From Trichinella spiralis (taxonomy: Eukaryota > Nematoda > Enoplea > Trichinellida > Trichinellidae): a stretch of 64,000 bases of DNA. The stretch is from contig CM012953.1 in assembly GCA_000181795.3 (NCBI GenBank), positions 19,419,081 through 19,483,080 on the forward strand. Direction: 5' to 3'. Shown here one piece after another: positions 12,655 to 24,619 of the stretch (position 1 is its first letter; every line of letters begins with the position of its first letter). Under the pieces are notes generated by a model, which did not search any database, had not been told where the DNA came from, and saw only the letters and a list, made by a program, of their open reading frames with translations. The position numbers were made by a program, and so were the translations under genes.

Positions 12655-13701
12655 ATGGGAAAGATTGGAGATTTCAATGATACGTTTGCTTTGGATATTT
12701 CCAAAAAAGAAGCAAGCCCAGAAGATGTGAACAAGTGGTTTGAATTGTTGAAGCCGACAATTTATGTTCTGCTTATTAGTGGTATAGTGACATTTGTGTT
12801 AAATTTGCTCAGCTTGATTGCCCTTGGTTTGGATAAGAACGTCGGATGTCACAACAAATTTGTCTTTTTGAGATATCTCTGCTTTGTCTATTGTTTATTT
12901 GGTATTGGATTGGTGGTGATAAGTTCTGAAAAGTTACAACATTTCGATGTGAGTTGCAATATCAACATCGACGTTTGCTTTTGGGAAAATTTCTTATTCG
13001 AGGTGAGTCTTTTTCAAATTATAGATGGCAATCTTTGTGCAGCGTTGGACAGATGCTTTGCGATCTTCGCACCGACTTATTATTGTCAAAAATACAAGCA
13101 TTTTGTCAAATTTGGAATTCTCACTTTTGCAATTCTTCACAGCATTTTGGTGGAAATTCAAATTTACTTTGCTGTAGAAACTTCGAGAACCTGGCGGTGC
13201 TGTATGGTCGCCGTTTCAAGCTTGTACGACTCTTGGTATATTAAAGCACAACTTATACTGCCAATTGTGGTTACAATTTTATTGTATGTCATCTTGATTG
13301 TTTTTATCAAGTTAAAAATACATAAAATCAAAGGAGAAGACAATTCAGCGCATCTGCATTACCAGTTGAAAGAGAAATTGTTGATCACGTTGATTCTTTG
13401 CGTTTTATCTTACATTCTAACCATTGTGCTGAGCATCATCGTGATCAACATTGCTTACACTTATTACAATTTCACCGATGCAGTACGAATTGCTCAGTAT
13501 GCTTTGTTTGGCTACTTTTCTGGAATTGTCCATTTTGCTTTGCTTTTTTATCGAACTGAAGAATTTCGAATAGCAATCTTGAACATCATCACCAACTGGA
13601 AGATTTTACAAATGCGCAAAATTAACGCATCCTCTATCCTGCCTGAAAATCGTTCATTTGCAACCAAAAAGTCAAGAGCTACCACATCAGTTATTTCTTA
13701 A
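12655..13701 (+). CDS. Serpentine GPCR, srsx-like
   Basis: One intronless reading frame of 348 residues with seven hydrophobic segments at about 34-58, 67-91, 113-138, 150-173, 195-219, 240-268 and 278-300. The third ends in LDRCFAIFAP, placing DRC where rhodopsin-family receptors have DRY. That, with the following Tyr/Lys-rich loop, is most like the nematode srsx chemoreceptor family. The seventh ends LLFYR, followed by a basic, Ser/Thr-rich tail (305-348). C128, within the LCAALDRC stretch, and C182/C183 could provide the extracellular disulfide, but this is uncertain. Such receptors detect peptides or small chemicals in sensory neurons; the ligand is unknown. The ATG at 12655 is preferred over the in-frame TTG at 12643. 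It stands alone between AT-rich deserts. Confidence 0.75.
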   Translation: MGKIGDFNDTFALDISKKEASPEDVNKWFELLKPTIYVLLISGIVTFVLNLLSLIALGLDKNVGCHNKFVFLRYLCFVYCLFGIGLVVISSEKLQHFDVSCNINIDVCFWENFLFEVSLFQIIDGNLCAALDRCFAIFAPTYYCQKYKHFVKFGILTFAILHSILVEIQIYFAVETSRTWRCCMVAVSSLYDSWYIKAQLILPIVVTILLYVILIVFIKLKIHKIKGEDNSAHLHYQLKEKLLITLILCVLSYILTIVLSIIVINIAYTYYNFTDAVRIAQYALFGYFSGIVHFALLFYRTEEFRIAILNIITNWKILQMRKINASSILPENRSFATKKSRATTSVIS

Positions 13702-15455
13702 CTATATATGTATATATATATAGGTTTAATCAATCATTTGAGCTCTTTTCAAAAATTACCTGCGTTTAATTTTTATTTTGTTAACTGAAATGAAGTTCCA
13801 AATTAAAATATGCAATTGTCAACAATAAATGTAAATTTTATGCAAATAAATAAATAATACTATTATTGCAATGTTGAATGGAGAAACTGAAAATTTACTA
13901 GATTACGAAGAGAAGAAAATTTCACGCTTCCAACTTGATCACTTTTCATTTAACTTTTATTTATAAAAACTGAAGCATAACTTACCACTTTGATTCATTC
14001 AACTTTTATAATCAAATAAATATGCATAATTTGTAAAGAAATTAAAAACGAAATTATTATTTCTTCATACGATATTTTATGCATTCTTCAAATGTTTGTG
14101 AATTTCTTTTTTATTTTATCATTCTTCCGTCTAGCAATTATTTTAATTTTTATTTATTTCAACTTTTAAAAATCTGCAATCAACGAACAACGATCAACAA
14201 CAACATCAATCAACGAAAAAGACAAATTCTATTCAAAATGTTTCCTCTTTTTATTTCCCAATCAAAAGTTAAAAAATTCTTCTCATTCACATTTTTGCAA
14301 TTTTTTTCTTTTGGAACAAAAGTGCCATTTGAAATAAGTCGCATTTTTGCCAGATGAAAAAATTAAATTACCAGAATTGCTACAATTGCTTCCTAATTCG
14401 CCGTCGTTTGAGAGTAGGAACGTCTGCGTTGCAATTGAACAAAGAATTAATTGCACTAATTTTTACACTGCATTTCAGGCATTTTACAAGTATCAAAATC
14501 CAATAAATTAAGCTGAATATAGTATTTTGAAAAAAATATAAATTATGCTATTGATTGAATTTCCTGAAGAAAACTAAACTTTCTAATTGTCCATATTCAT
14601 CGAATTTGCAATAATAATGCAACATTTAATGTAGTATCAACTGAAAAAAAATTTTTCCTTTGTTACCATTTTCAGTACATTATTTTCCTAAATGTTGTGC
14701 TTTCAGCAAAATACATTCAATTATCAGTAAATTATTGACAGATACAATCATCAATTTTAATAAAAAGAAGCTCATCGTGTGTGTTGAAAATTCCGTTCCA
14801 CTGTTAAGTGCGTAGGCGTGCCACTTAGCTGCATCTATCCAAGATGTCATCTCACGTCAAAACTCGCGCAATTGTTCGGCTAATTCGCTAGCACGTCAGG
14901 GTCTGACCGTGCGTTGAGAAATAGTAGATGATGCAATCACTTCTATCCATCAAACTTAAAAATTCACTGGGAACATGTGTCTGCGTTATGGGGAGTTTGG
15001 CCCATGGTACTGAAGCAGCCACGCCTTTGTCAGATGATAGTAAAACAACAGGAATTGATTTATGACAAACAGAGACCGTGCAACTGATTCATTTTAATGG
15101 GTACAAAATCGAGGATAATCATGAATCGTGTAGTAGTTGTGGTGCAGTGTATGTACTACAGAGTGTAGATGAGAATTAGAATTTTCTATGCAGTGCTGTC
15201 TATTATCCACTATTGACTTCATTCGTTAAATAAAATTCCATACTCATTGCATTGTTTGCTTGTGTGAAGAGCATTAGCTGGCTTGAAGAAGATCAGCATC
15301 GTTCAGTTTAAATCTCCCACCAAATTGTGTATGACGGGAAAAAGTTGAAGATCAGATCCAATTAGAATTTACAACAGTGTAATTGTGGTATCATTTTAAT
15401 GTAAAAATAATCAGGCTCCTTTGAATTTCAAAATGTCATCTGCATAACCAATAAT
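13702..15455. other. Intergenic DNA with a GC-richer unassigned island
   Basis: 13702-14790 is AT-rich without coding sequence. From about 14790 to 15200 the composition changes (more GC, CG dinucleotides), as in the retroelement sequence that follows. No protein motif was recognised in any frame; it may be a decayed transposon or the outer part of the gypsy insertion. Confidence 0.4.
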
Positions 15456-15700
15456 ATTAGAATTTTTTAAATATTATATAAAGCAACAATTATGTATATA
15501 GAGGCCACAGTACGGCATGTACCTGAGTGCCCTACATAACAGTATCCCTGATATTTGAATTTGTTGTGATTCCATCATCATCATCGATCCTGATACGATA
15601 CCTACGTACGATATCGCTCTCTTTCTCTCTTTTCCTTTCTTCACCTTGTCTCTGATCGTCGTCATCCACGACATTTGATGACCCGTGAGTGATACCTACC

Positions 15701-16546
15701 ATGATGCAATCACGTCGTAACATGAACGACGCCGGGCATCCTTCGAGCAACACAGTCTTAATCACCCTGACAGTCCCAACCTTCAACGCGTCCGACCCAG
15801 AACTGTGGTTCTTGCGCCTCGATTTATTTTTTCAACATCAGCACATCGTTGACGAAGTCGACAAACTTCACATGGCGCTCACCACGATGCCTGATGAAGC
15901 GGTCGCGGAGTTTCGAGATTTTCTGTCGAACGCCTTAAACCTACCGGACCCGTTCACGACTTTTAAGCAGCTATGCCTGAAGCGCACGGCGCAAACGAAA
16001 GATCAGCGCATTCTGCAAACGCCGACGAATGAGGAACTCAACGACGACAAGCCGTCGCAGTTCCTACGCCGGTTACAACGGCTCCTCGGCGGAGCTTCAG
16101 ACGACATCGTCGGATTGTTATTCCTCAGCAAACTTCCGCTGCCCATTCGCACGGCCTTCGTACCTTTCCAAGATTGGCCGTTGACGGAACGGGCAGAGAT
16201 GGCGGACCAAATAGCAGCACTCCAACCCACGACAACCATCAACGCCGTCAGCTCAGGCAATGGCAGCTTCGAAAGCCGCTTGGAACGCTTGGAATCGCTA
16301 TTCGAGAAATTCCTACAATGCCGCGACCAGCCGGCAGACGACCACCGCCATCCAAGAAGCAGTCGCTCACCGACGACTCATCGATGCCGATGGTTATCCC
16401 CAACCCGATCAGGCCGGCGCTCTCCATCACCGAGCAACCAAGATCAGCGGCGACCAACGTGCTTCTATCACCGCCGTTTCGGTGACCGAGCCCAAAAGTG
16501 CGCCCCACCCTGTTCGTGGGGAAACGACACCGGCGCACGACGCTAA
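15701..16546 (+). CDS. Gypsy Gag-like protein
   Basis: An uninterrupted frame of 281 residues. The N-terminal part (about 20-160) has the pattern of gypsy Gag in K02A2.6/297-like elements: VPTFNASDPELWFLRLDLFF, then FLRRLQRLL and LLFLSKLPLPIRTAF. It ends with CFYHRRFGDRAQKCAPPCSW, the CxxxH...C...C motif usual at the end of these Gags. Middle and end are Ser/Arg/Pro-rich. The capsid protein would package element RNA; without Pol it cannot move on its own. ATG 15701 is preferred to an in-frame GTG at 15689. Confidence 0.7.
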   Translation: MMQSRRNMNDAGHPSSNTVLITLTVPTFNASDPELWFLRLDLFFQHQHIVDEVDKLHMALTTMPDEAVAEFRDFLSNALNLPDPFTTFKQLCLKRTAQTKDQRILQTPTNEELNDDKPSQFLRRLQRLLGGASDDIVGLLFLSKLPLPIRTAFVPFQDWPLTERAEMADQIAALQPTTTINAVSSGNGSFESRLERLESLFEKFLQCRDQPADDHRHPRSSRSPTTHRCRWLSPTRSGRRSPSPSNQDQRRPTCFYHRRFGDRAQKCAPPCSWGNDTGARR

Positions 16547-16590
16547 CGGCCGTCGTGTCGCCACAGATTTCTAGCCGTTGCCTGTACATA

Positions 16591-17040
16591 ATGGACAAAA
16601 TATCTAAACGGCGATTTTTAATTGATACCGGCGCGTCGGTAAGCTTGCTACCGCCCACCGGATGACAAAAACAACTAGAGCAACCGGCGTCCAATAAACC
16701 AATACTGCAAGCAGTTAATGCAACCCTGGTCAGCCATCTCGGCAAGAAAACAACCACCGTGCAGTTAGCCGACCTCCCAGCTTTGACATGGACGTTCTTC
16801 GTCGCCGAAGTGGGAGTTGCCATCATCGGCGCTGATTTTCTCCACCATCACGCCATAACGGTCGACATCAAACATTCAAGACTCATAATGGCAGGTAACA
16901 ACGCCCACACATTACCAATCAATGGCACACTTGCCACTGAGTCCACCGACAAATACCAGTCGCTGCTTACGCATTTCTATCCACATCATGACGACTCTCA
17001 GGACAATGTACATGCTATTTTATTAAAGAATAAAAAATAG
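16591..17040 (+). pseudogene. Gypsy aspartic protease remnant
   Basis: The frame is offset from Gag, as expected for a Gag-Pol frameshift arrangement. It begins MDKISKRRFLIDTGASVSLLPP, split here by reading FLIDTGASVS, the active-site DTGA motif of retroviral-type proteases. A TGA at 16663-16665 interrupts it. After the TGA the frame is open to 17040, with ADFLHHHAITVDI typical of the second half of the domain. The TGA is a single-base change from CGA, so it is probably decay rather than recoding. Confidence 0.65.
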
Positions 17041-18105
17041 TTGAATTCATCAGTCAGGCAGTCGACATAGCTTCTATGCTGAACTTCGACATTGCTTTGA
17101 ATACCAATAAAAGTTACAATATGCATAGCTATCTTCCAGTTATATTCGTTAGTCACATAACAGATTACTATGATTTTCATTTTTAAGGCACAGACACATG
17201 TACATCGTCAAATATACAAAAAATTATGCATCTGTACGATCAAACACATAAGAAAGCAGCGTTATGTGTAACTAGTGAATATAACGTATTCTTTATGTAG
17301 CATCAAGTTTTATTTTTGCTTATTTTACTTTAAATAATAATCAATTACTTTTAAATTAAATATCTTTTTATAGATCAAATGATGGGTTAAAGATTTATAA
17401 AATGTAACTTGATTATTTTGAATTTACCGTATTCTTACATGTACAAATATTATTTTGTGTTAGTTTATTTAGACGATATAGTCTTTTTAAATTATTCAGG
17501 TAACTGTTATTCATACTAGAAATTGATCGTAGCATTTTAATTTTACTTTGGTTAACTAGATTGATTTCTGTCGTTTTCTGTGATGTTAATGGTTTTCAAA
17601 GCATTTTGTTACTTAATTTTTTGTTGTTGTTTTTTAACATAAGTAATGTGCAGAATGTCATTATAAGTATAATATAATTTGGCTGAAACTGTTGCATTGC
17701 TTTCATATTATTTAGTTAATGCACATGTTAGTTAATTAAAAGTTATGCATATATATTGCATGTATTTACTACAAACGAAAGTCAATTATATATATGTATC
17801 TTTTGTTTAGCCTCAAGTTGAAATGTGAAAATGCACAGTTTTCTATTTATGAAATACTTTGCAAATTGATTAGCATCTTATGTCGATTTTGTTTTGTTTC
17901 TTTTTTTAAAACAAATATCAGATAGATTGTCAGTTTTGTCTATTACATTTTATATGATGTAAATTTTCCGAGTGCTTTTGTAAAATTGAAATTAACGATG
18001 TTTAAATTATTTTTTGTTTGAAAATTTTGTAAATTGAAGTAAAAAGTGTAAATATTTTTATTGTAAAATAATTATAAATTTTATTGATATTGATATTGAT
18101 TTAGA
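17041..18105. other. AT-rich intergenic DNA, 5' flank of AP-3 beta
   Basis: No coding or structured feature recognised. It contains long T-rich runs and presumably the AP-3 beta promoter. Confidence 0.5.
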
Positions 18106-21100
18106 ATGCCATATAGCACTGAATTAGGTTCTCCAGAAATTGAAATTGCTGGCGATGCAGCAACTAGTAGTTTCTTTGCTGATACCAGGAGGTGAGTTGT
18201 TTCATTTGCATTTATTTTTCTTATTTCCTATTTTGTAAAATACAAATGTACAACGTGTAAGCAATGGTTGAATGAATTGTACGAAATATGAGGAGGCTGT
18301 TTTGTAAAATAAAAATAGAATAGTTGTGTCATCTAGTTGCATCTGTCATATAATGTTGAATAATTGTTTTAATCTTTTAAATGAGTGTAATTTAGTTTTG
18401 TTTGTTTGTTTTTTGTATTGGTATATTTTTGAAGTTTGTAAAGTTTGATTGACCCTTTACAGCCGACATGCTGATTTGAAAGAGATGCTCGACAGTGGGA
18501 AAGATAGTTCCAAAGTGGAAGCTATGAAAAGAATAATCAGTGTACGTATATCCAATTTGTCACAAGATTTGTTGTTGTTTTGCTTATTACATTTTTTGTT
18601 CTGCTTTAGTTGATTGCAAAAGGAAAAGATGCTTCGGATCTTTTTGCAGCAGTTGTAAAGAATGTTGCATCTAAAAATCCAGAAGTATGTTTGTTTGTTT
18701 GTTTGTTTAATTTTTTGTCACAAATTAATGTTAAGGTGAAAAAGTTGGTTTACGTCTATTTGACCAGATACGCGGAAGAACAACAAGATTTGGCATTATT
18801 GTCGATTAGTACATTTCAACGAGCATTAAAAGTATGACGTTAAATTTTAAGAAGTTCAAAAATGAATAAATGAAATAATATTCTTCTTCATGAAATATAT
18901 AGGATCCAAATCAGTTGATAAGAGCCAGCGCTTTGCGTGTGCTGTCCAGCATTCGGGTACCAATTATTGTTCCCATAATGATGCTAGTAATTAAAGAATC
19001 AGTTCGTGACATGTCCGCTTACGTACGTAAAGTCGCCGCCCACGCAATTCCGAAACTTTATTTGTAAATTTGTAAAATTGATTATAATTTTTTCAAATTT
19101 CAATTTATTATAATTTTCAGGTTGGACCCAGAACTGAAAGATCAACTGATAGAAATTATCAGCCGACTTTTGGCAGATAAAGCGACGGTGATTGTTTTTC
19201 CTTATTATTGATTGATTATTTAATTCTTTAATGTATTTATTTACTAAATGCATAACGCGATTTGAAATGAAAGGGAAGAAAAAATTTTTTCTGTTTGAAT
19301 TTTTAGCTTGTGATCGGTAGTGCAGTTTATGCGTTTGAAGAGGTGTGCCCGGAACGGTTGGATTTGATACACAAGCATTACAGAAAATTGTGCGCCGCTT
19401 TGGTGGACGTGGACGAATGGGGCCAGGTACTTATTATAAACATGCTAACCAGGTATGCCCGTACGCAGTTCACAGATCCGGCAATTTTGGTATGTTTCAT
19501 TAAATAATGAAATGGCAAAAGTGATGGATGGATTTTTTTTGTTCTAGGAGAAGAGCAGCTCTGACTGTGGAAATGAACTCTCCGATGAATCTGGCAGTGA
19601 TATCAGCTTTACCAAAAAGCCAACAGAACTTGATCCAGATTTACGGATGCTTTTGAAAAATTCGAAATCGCTATTACAAAGTCGAAATTCTGCGGTTAGT
19701 AAGATAATAGCAAAAAGAAAAAAACAAGAAACAGAAATTAATTAATAATAATATGATCAGGTTGTACTTGCGGTTGCACAGTTGTATTACCATTTGGCAC
19801 CACCGTCTGAAGTGAACATAATCGCCAGAGCTTTGGTACGTTTACTTCGCAGTCACCGTGAAGTGCAGTCAGTTATATTGACCAACATTGCTACGATATC
19901 AGCCAAAAAAACAGTAATGAAATTTGCATAAATTTGAAATGAATGAATACAAGTATTGTTGGATGCATGTTGTTTCAGATGATGTTTGAACCTTTTTTGC
20001 GCAGCTTTTTTGTACGTAGCAGCGATTCGGCTAATGTGAAAGCGTTGAAAGTGAAAAAGTTGTTTCAAAATTTTTTTATCAATTTATCAAACGCGAATTG
20101 TTTAGTTGGAAATATTGACAAATTTGGCAACTTCGTCGAATATATCCATCATACTCAGAGAATTTCAAGTATGTGAAATTCAATGTACAGAAAACAATAA
20201 TATAATAATAATAGCAAATTGTATAATAATTAATTTTTGAATCTCAATTGCAGACATATGTGACAACGTTAGATAAAGAGTTTGCCGCTTGTACGATTGA
20301 TGCGATTGGCCGGTGCGCTTGTAATATCCAAGAGGTGCGGGATAGTTGTTTGGTCGGCTTGGTGGCGTTGATGTCGAATTCGAACGGTCGGCGGTCAGTC
20401 GTCTGTTCGGGCCAGTGAAATTAATAAACGTGGGTGTGGCTTTTTGCTTTCAGAATTGGTCGTCGCGCAGAGTGTTGTCGTGATCAAGCAGCTTTTGCAA
20501 AGGGAAAAGATGCGCCACTGTGAAATTATCCTCTCGATGGCCAAATTGATCGACACGGTCCGCGTCCCCATTGCCCGAGCTTCTATATTGTGGCTAATTG
20601 GCGAATATTGTCAACTTATGCCACGTGTTGGTCCGGATGTATTGCGCAAAGTGGCCAAAACATTCATTCACGAGGTGCATTATTTTATTTATTCCATTGA
20701 TTTTTATTCATTTCAATTTTTAGGAAGAAATTGTGAAATTGCAAGCGTTGAATTTGGCCGTTAAGCTGTATTTGACCAACCAGGAAAAGACTCGTCTTTT
20801 GGTCGAGTATGTATTTAACATGGCTCGTTTTGACCAGAATTACGACATGCGAGATCGAGTGCGATTATTGCGTCATATGCTTTTTCCAAATAAGCCGACT
20901 AAATTGACAAAATTAGCTGAAAAAATTTTCTTCGCCGAAAAACCTGTACCATCTAGTAGTTCAACATTTGTGGGTATGTGGTAAATAATTCATTGGTGTA
21001 GTATTAAAAAAATTTACACCTATTATCTATTTAGATCGCGAACAATTTCAACTGGGCACATTGTCGCATTTGCTCAACCAACGATGTTCTGGTTATAATC

Positions 21101-23023
21101 CATTGCCTCCGTTTGTTGAAACTGCACCGGATGGTTCTGTTCGTGATGTCGACGAGCCGGTGTTACCAAGCCAAGAGTTTGATCGTTTGGAACGTTTGAG
21201 ACGAACTTCTGAAAAGTCGGAATTTTTCAAAGCTGGCACTTGTAAAAGTACTTTTCATATATATATATATATATATATTTTTAATGTATAATAATTATTC
21301 ACTGTTTGTATTAATTTTTTTGAATAATATTTATTGGAAATTTATTTTCAGATGAAGATTCTGAAGACAGTGATGACGAAGGCGAAGATGATAGTAGTGA
21401 TGATGATGATGATGATGACGAGGACGAAGACGAGGATGAGGATAATGAGGATGAAGAAGATGAATCAACAAGTGATGGTGAACGTTTCTCGGATTCGGAT
21501 GATGAACTTAGTGCTGCAGATGAGCAGCCTAAGACCGTCGTCAAAATTCCCGCCCGTGCTGGTGGTAGTAAATTGACCAGCAGCAGTGTATGTATTTAAA
21601 AAATTTTTATCTTTTTCTTCTGTTGTATATATATTATAATTGATATTTTAACAGGACATTTCTAAAAAGAAGAGCTCAAGCATGGCAGCAGCTAAAGTCG
21701 ATCTTTTGATTGACATTGACGATTGTAATTCTTTTGTTTTTTTTAATGCATACTTACATATATATATGTGCATGTATTAAAAATTGCATATTCTCATATG
21801 CTTAGTTTTTTGTTTTGAAAACATTTTGTTGCATTTTATAGTTTCTGGAAGTGGAAAAAGTGCACCACCAGTGATAAGTACAGTTCCCGTTGTTTGTTCA
21901 ACAACATCAGCAGTATTCAATGCACCAAAACAACACGGCAACCCTAGTTTAAATCAACAATATTATGTAATAATATTGTGTTGTCAGTGTTGATTCATAA
22001 TTTTAATGAGTTTTTTTTTCGTTTTCTTTCTTTCTCAATTTCAGATCACTGTAGGAGCCAGTTTCATAAGTGAACAGAGTCGTGAAGTGTTGAATAAAGT
22101 TGCCGGCCACGGTGTCAGTGTCAGTTATCGTTTCACGAGAATGCCGAATTTGTTTTCAAACACAATGTGCACAGTTGAACTGTCGTTGCACAATCAAGGC
22201 ACAACTACAGTTGAGAAGATTGTACTTGACGTCCGTTTATGATTTTCTTTCTTACTGTTGTTGTTTTGAAAATGCAAAAATTGTTGCAATTTTCCAGGAT
22301 TCGACGTCGTCGAAAGTGATAATCAGAGGTTTGAAAGCGTTGGAAAATTTGGTCGCCGGCGAGAAAACAATTTTCAATATCGGCGTTGATGCGAAAGATT
22401 CCACACATCCGGTGTCGTTTGACATGCAAATTGACCACTTCCCACCGACAACTGTCACGTTCATTGTACCGGTTGGAGAACAACTGCAACCAATCAAATT
22501 GGATATCGACGAATTTCAACGTTTGCAACGTATGTAGAGCAAACAAAAATTATTTTATTTATTTTATTTTATTTTATTTTTGCATTTCACGTTCTAGAAG
22601 CATTGGGAGGATTGAATGAGAATCGTGCGTTAATTGATTTCAAAAGTAATTGTGTCGAAGAGGTGTCTGATTGCGTTCTGCGAACTGCAAACGTGAACAG
22701 AATTCATTCATCCGAAAGAAGTCAAGTATTTAAAAAGGTTGCTATTTGAAATAATAATAATTTTTTGAAAAATTCTTTGTAAATTAAATCGCCAATTTTT
22801 AGCAGTGTTTAAAATATTTTATAATATTTCGATTGAATTGTGTGCTTCGTTGTAGCTTTATTTTGCGGCGCAGACATTGTCGTCGAAATCTCCACTTTTG
22901 ATTGAATTACAGCTTCCAGCAGTGAAACACGAAACTGGCACGCTAGCGGTGAATTGTGAGAATTTTGTCATCGGTTCGATGCTGTTCAGACAACTGAAAG
23001 CTATTTTAGCTTCTGCCAGTTGA
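18106..23023 (+). CDS. AP3B1: AP-3 adaptor complex subunit beta
   Basis: 22 exons keep phase to give 1049 residues (human about 1090): 18106-18191, 18463-18541, 18610-18684, 18736-18831, 18903-19063, 19121-19187, 19307-19489, 19548-19694, 19761-19913, 19979-20050, 20106-20168, 20254-20386, 20454-20674, 20724-20973, 21035-21241, 21352-21587, 21655-21724, 21842-21966, 22045-22230, 22298-22529, 22598-22737, 22856-23023. The N-terminal trunk matches human AP3B almost word for word (MIAKGK-type [57 protein letters not shown]). Residues about 664-700 are an Asp/Glu/Ser hinge. From about 790 comes the beta-appendage. The complex sorts cargo from endosomes to lysosome-related organelles. The likely C. 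elegans orthologue is apb-3. No breaks seen. Confidence 0.95.
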
Positions 23024-24619
23024 TCAACCTTATTATTGAATAATTTTCTTTGAAATTCACTTGCTTGTCATCATCGTTATTTATGTTTTCTTTTGTTGAT
23101 TTGCATTTTTTTTCTTTATTTTTGATTGTATTTCAAATGACAAATTTTGCGTAAATTTACAAAATTGGACAAATGTTACATGTTCTGTTTTGTGTTTGGT
23201 TGTATGAAATGTTGGCAGTGTTTTGATGAAATTATCTGACATTTTTTATTTTTTACGTTACATCGGTAAAACCTTTTGTTCGACTGATGTACAAATTGGT
23301 AGCATCGTTAATTTTGTTTTGGCATATCAAAATTAATGTTGCATCGCTCGTGAAAAATATGTGATTCGTGATTTTTTTTAATTTTTATTAAATTTTATTC
23401 CATTCGGCACTGTTCAGTAATGTGTTGCTCAATTGGTAACCACAGTAATCACGTTCAAAGTGTTGAGAAACCTAATTTTCACTAATCTTCGTACTGTACA
23501 TAGGAATAAATGTCAACATATTCAGACGGTGTTTTTCACTTTTGTTGACGACAAGGTAAATTTGTATGTAATTTCAATTTTTAATTGAATATCAAAAATG
23601 AAGTACGATGAATGAATAAATATGAAATTGAAAAATTAAATCGTTTAATAGAAGTTAAAAAAGTTGTTGCATGCTAAGTGAGGAAGTTTTTCACAAATCG
23701 TTACTCGTAGACATTTTTCCATTAGATGAAACTCTGTTATTAAAAATTTGAAAGTGATTGGTTAAAATTTAAAATTGAACGAATTTTTATTCTTTTGAAA
23801 TTTGATTGCATGCATCATCGCATCACGTATTCATCAGAGCGAGTCATTTGCCATCTGATTTGTGAAAAATACAATCGCTTCAAAGTGAACTTCACCTCCG
23901 AGTAAGAATGACGACATGTTGCATAATTGAAATTGCTACACATATTTTGTCATTGTTGTCGTAGCTGATTCATCATTTCAGCTGTCACATTTGCAGAGGG
24001 TCATATTTTTTGCTTCGATTTGATTTTGCGTTCTTACGTTTCAAGTGGAATCGTTGAAGAGGAAAAAATTTATTTATACGTGCAATTGAAATTTCATTTG
24101 AAATGTACTTTAAAGCAAGTGTGAACAAACTTCGAAAGCATTTACAACAAAAAACATTATTGTGTATTTGATTCGACTAGTAGTTCTTTCTAGTTTGTTT
24201 TTAACATTTTTTTCTTCTTGAAATACAGGATTGTATTTTACCAAAACTAGTTGTAGCTTAGCTTCATTGACATTTTGACTAATACTCATATTTTTGCTTG
24301 TACATTTTCGCATCAACATGCAAAAATGAAATGAAAATTTGTAATATATCTATATGTATTCAGTTTTTTAATTAATATATCACAATTAAAAACTTAATTA
24401 GGAAAAATTAAAATTGATTTTGTAATTGAACAGTTGTTGCTATTTTTATTTTCGTTCTACAGTAATGCGTGTGGTCATTGATAATGTAATGCTTCTTTAA
24501 ACAAGGTTCATCTTTTATTTGTCGATTTGATTGTTTTTCCGGGTGTGGAATTTATTGACAGTGCAAGTAATTTATTGATTATAGTTGAGTACGTTTTGAG
24601 CGAATTGCATCTTTGTTAA
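23024..24619. other. Intergenic spacer between AP-3 beta and TOM1 genes
   Basis: 1.6 kb, AT-rich, with no recognised exon or RNA gene. It should contain the AP-3 beta 3' untranslated region and the TOM1 promoter. The spacing is too long to suggest an operon of the usual nematode 100-300-bp type. Confidence 0.5.

Larger units (their letters stand above)
15460..17040 (+). mobile_element. Truncated Ty3/gypsy retrotransposon (leader-Gag-protease)
   Basis: A GC-richer block containing a leader with TTTGATGACCCGTGAGTG just before the start codon, like the leader or primer-binding region of 297-type gypsy elements. A Gag frame (15701-16546) and a protease frame (16591-17040) follow. It ends in a stop at 17040 and passes straight into AT-rich DNA. 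There is no reverse transcriptase, RNase H, integrase or recognisable 3' LTR. The boundaries are approximate because no target duplication was found. Confidence 0.65.

Noticed and set aside
16591-17040. Selenocysteine or readthrough at the TGA in the gypsy protease
   Set aside because: A CGA-to-TGA change in a truncated element explains it more simply; no recoding signal was identified.
20041-20176. Continuous reading through ...[15 protein letters not shown]... as part of AP-3 beta
   Set aside because: Homology is lost in that frame; removing 20051-20105 as an intron restores [14 protein letters not shown], as in other AP-3 beta proteins.
21311-21544. Poly-serine protein on the minus strand
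   Set aside because: It is the antisense reading of the acidic hinge exon of AP-3 beta (GAT/GAC/GAG runs).
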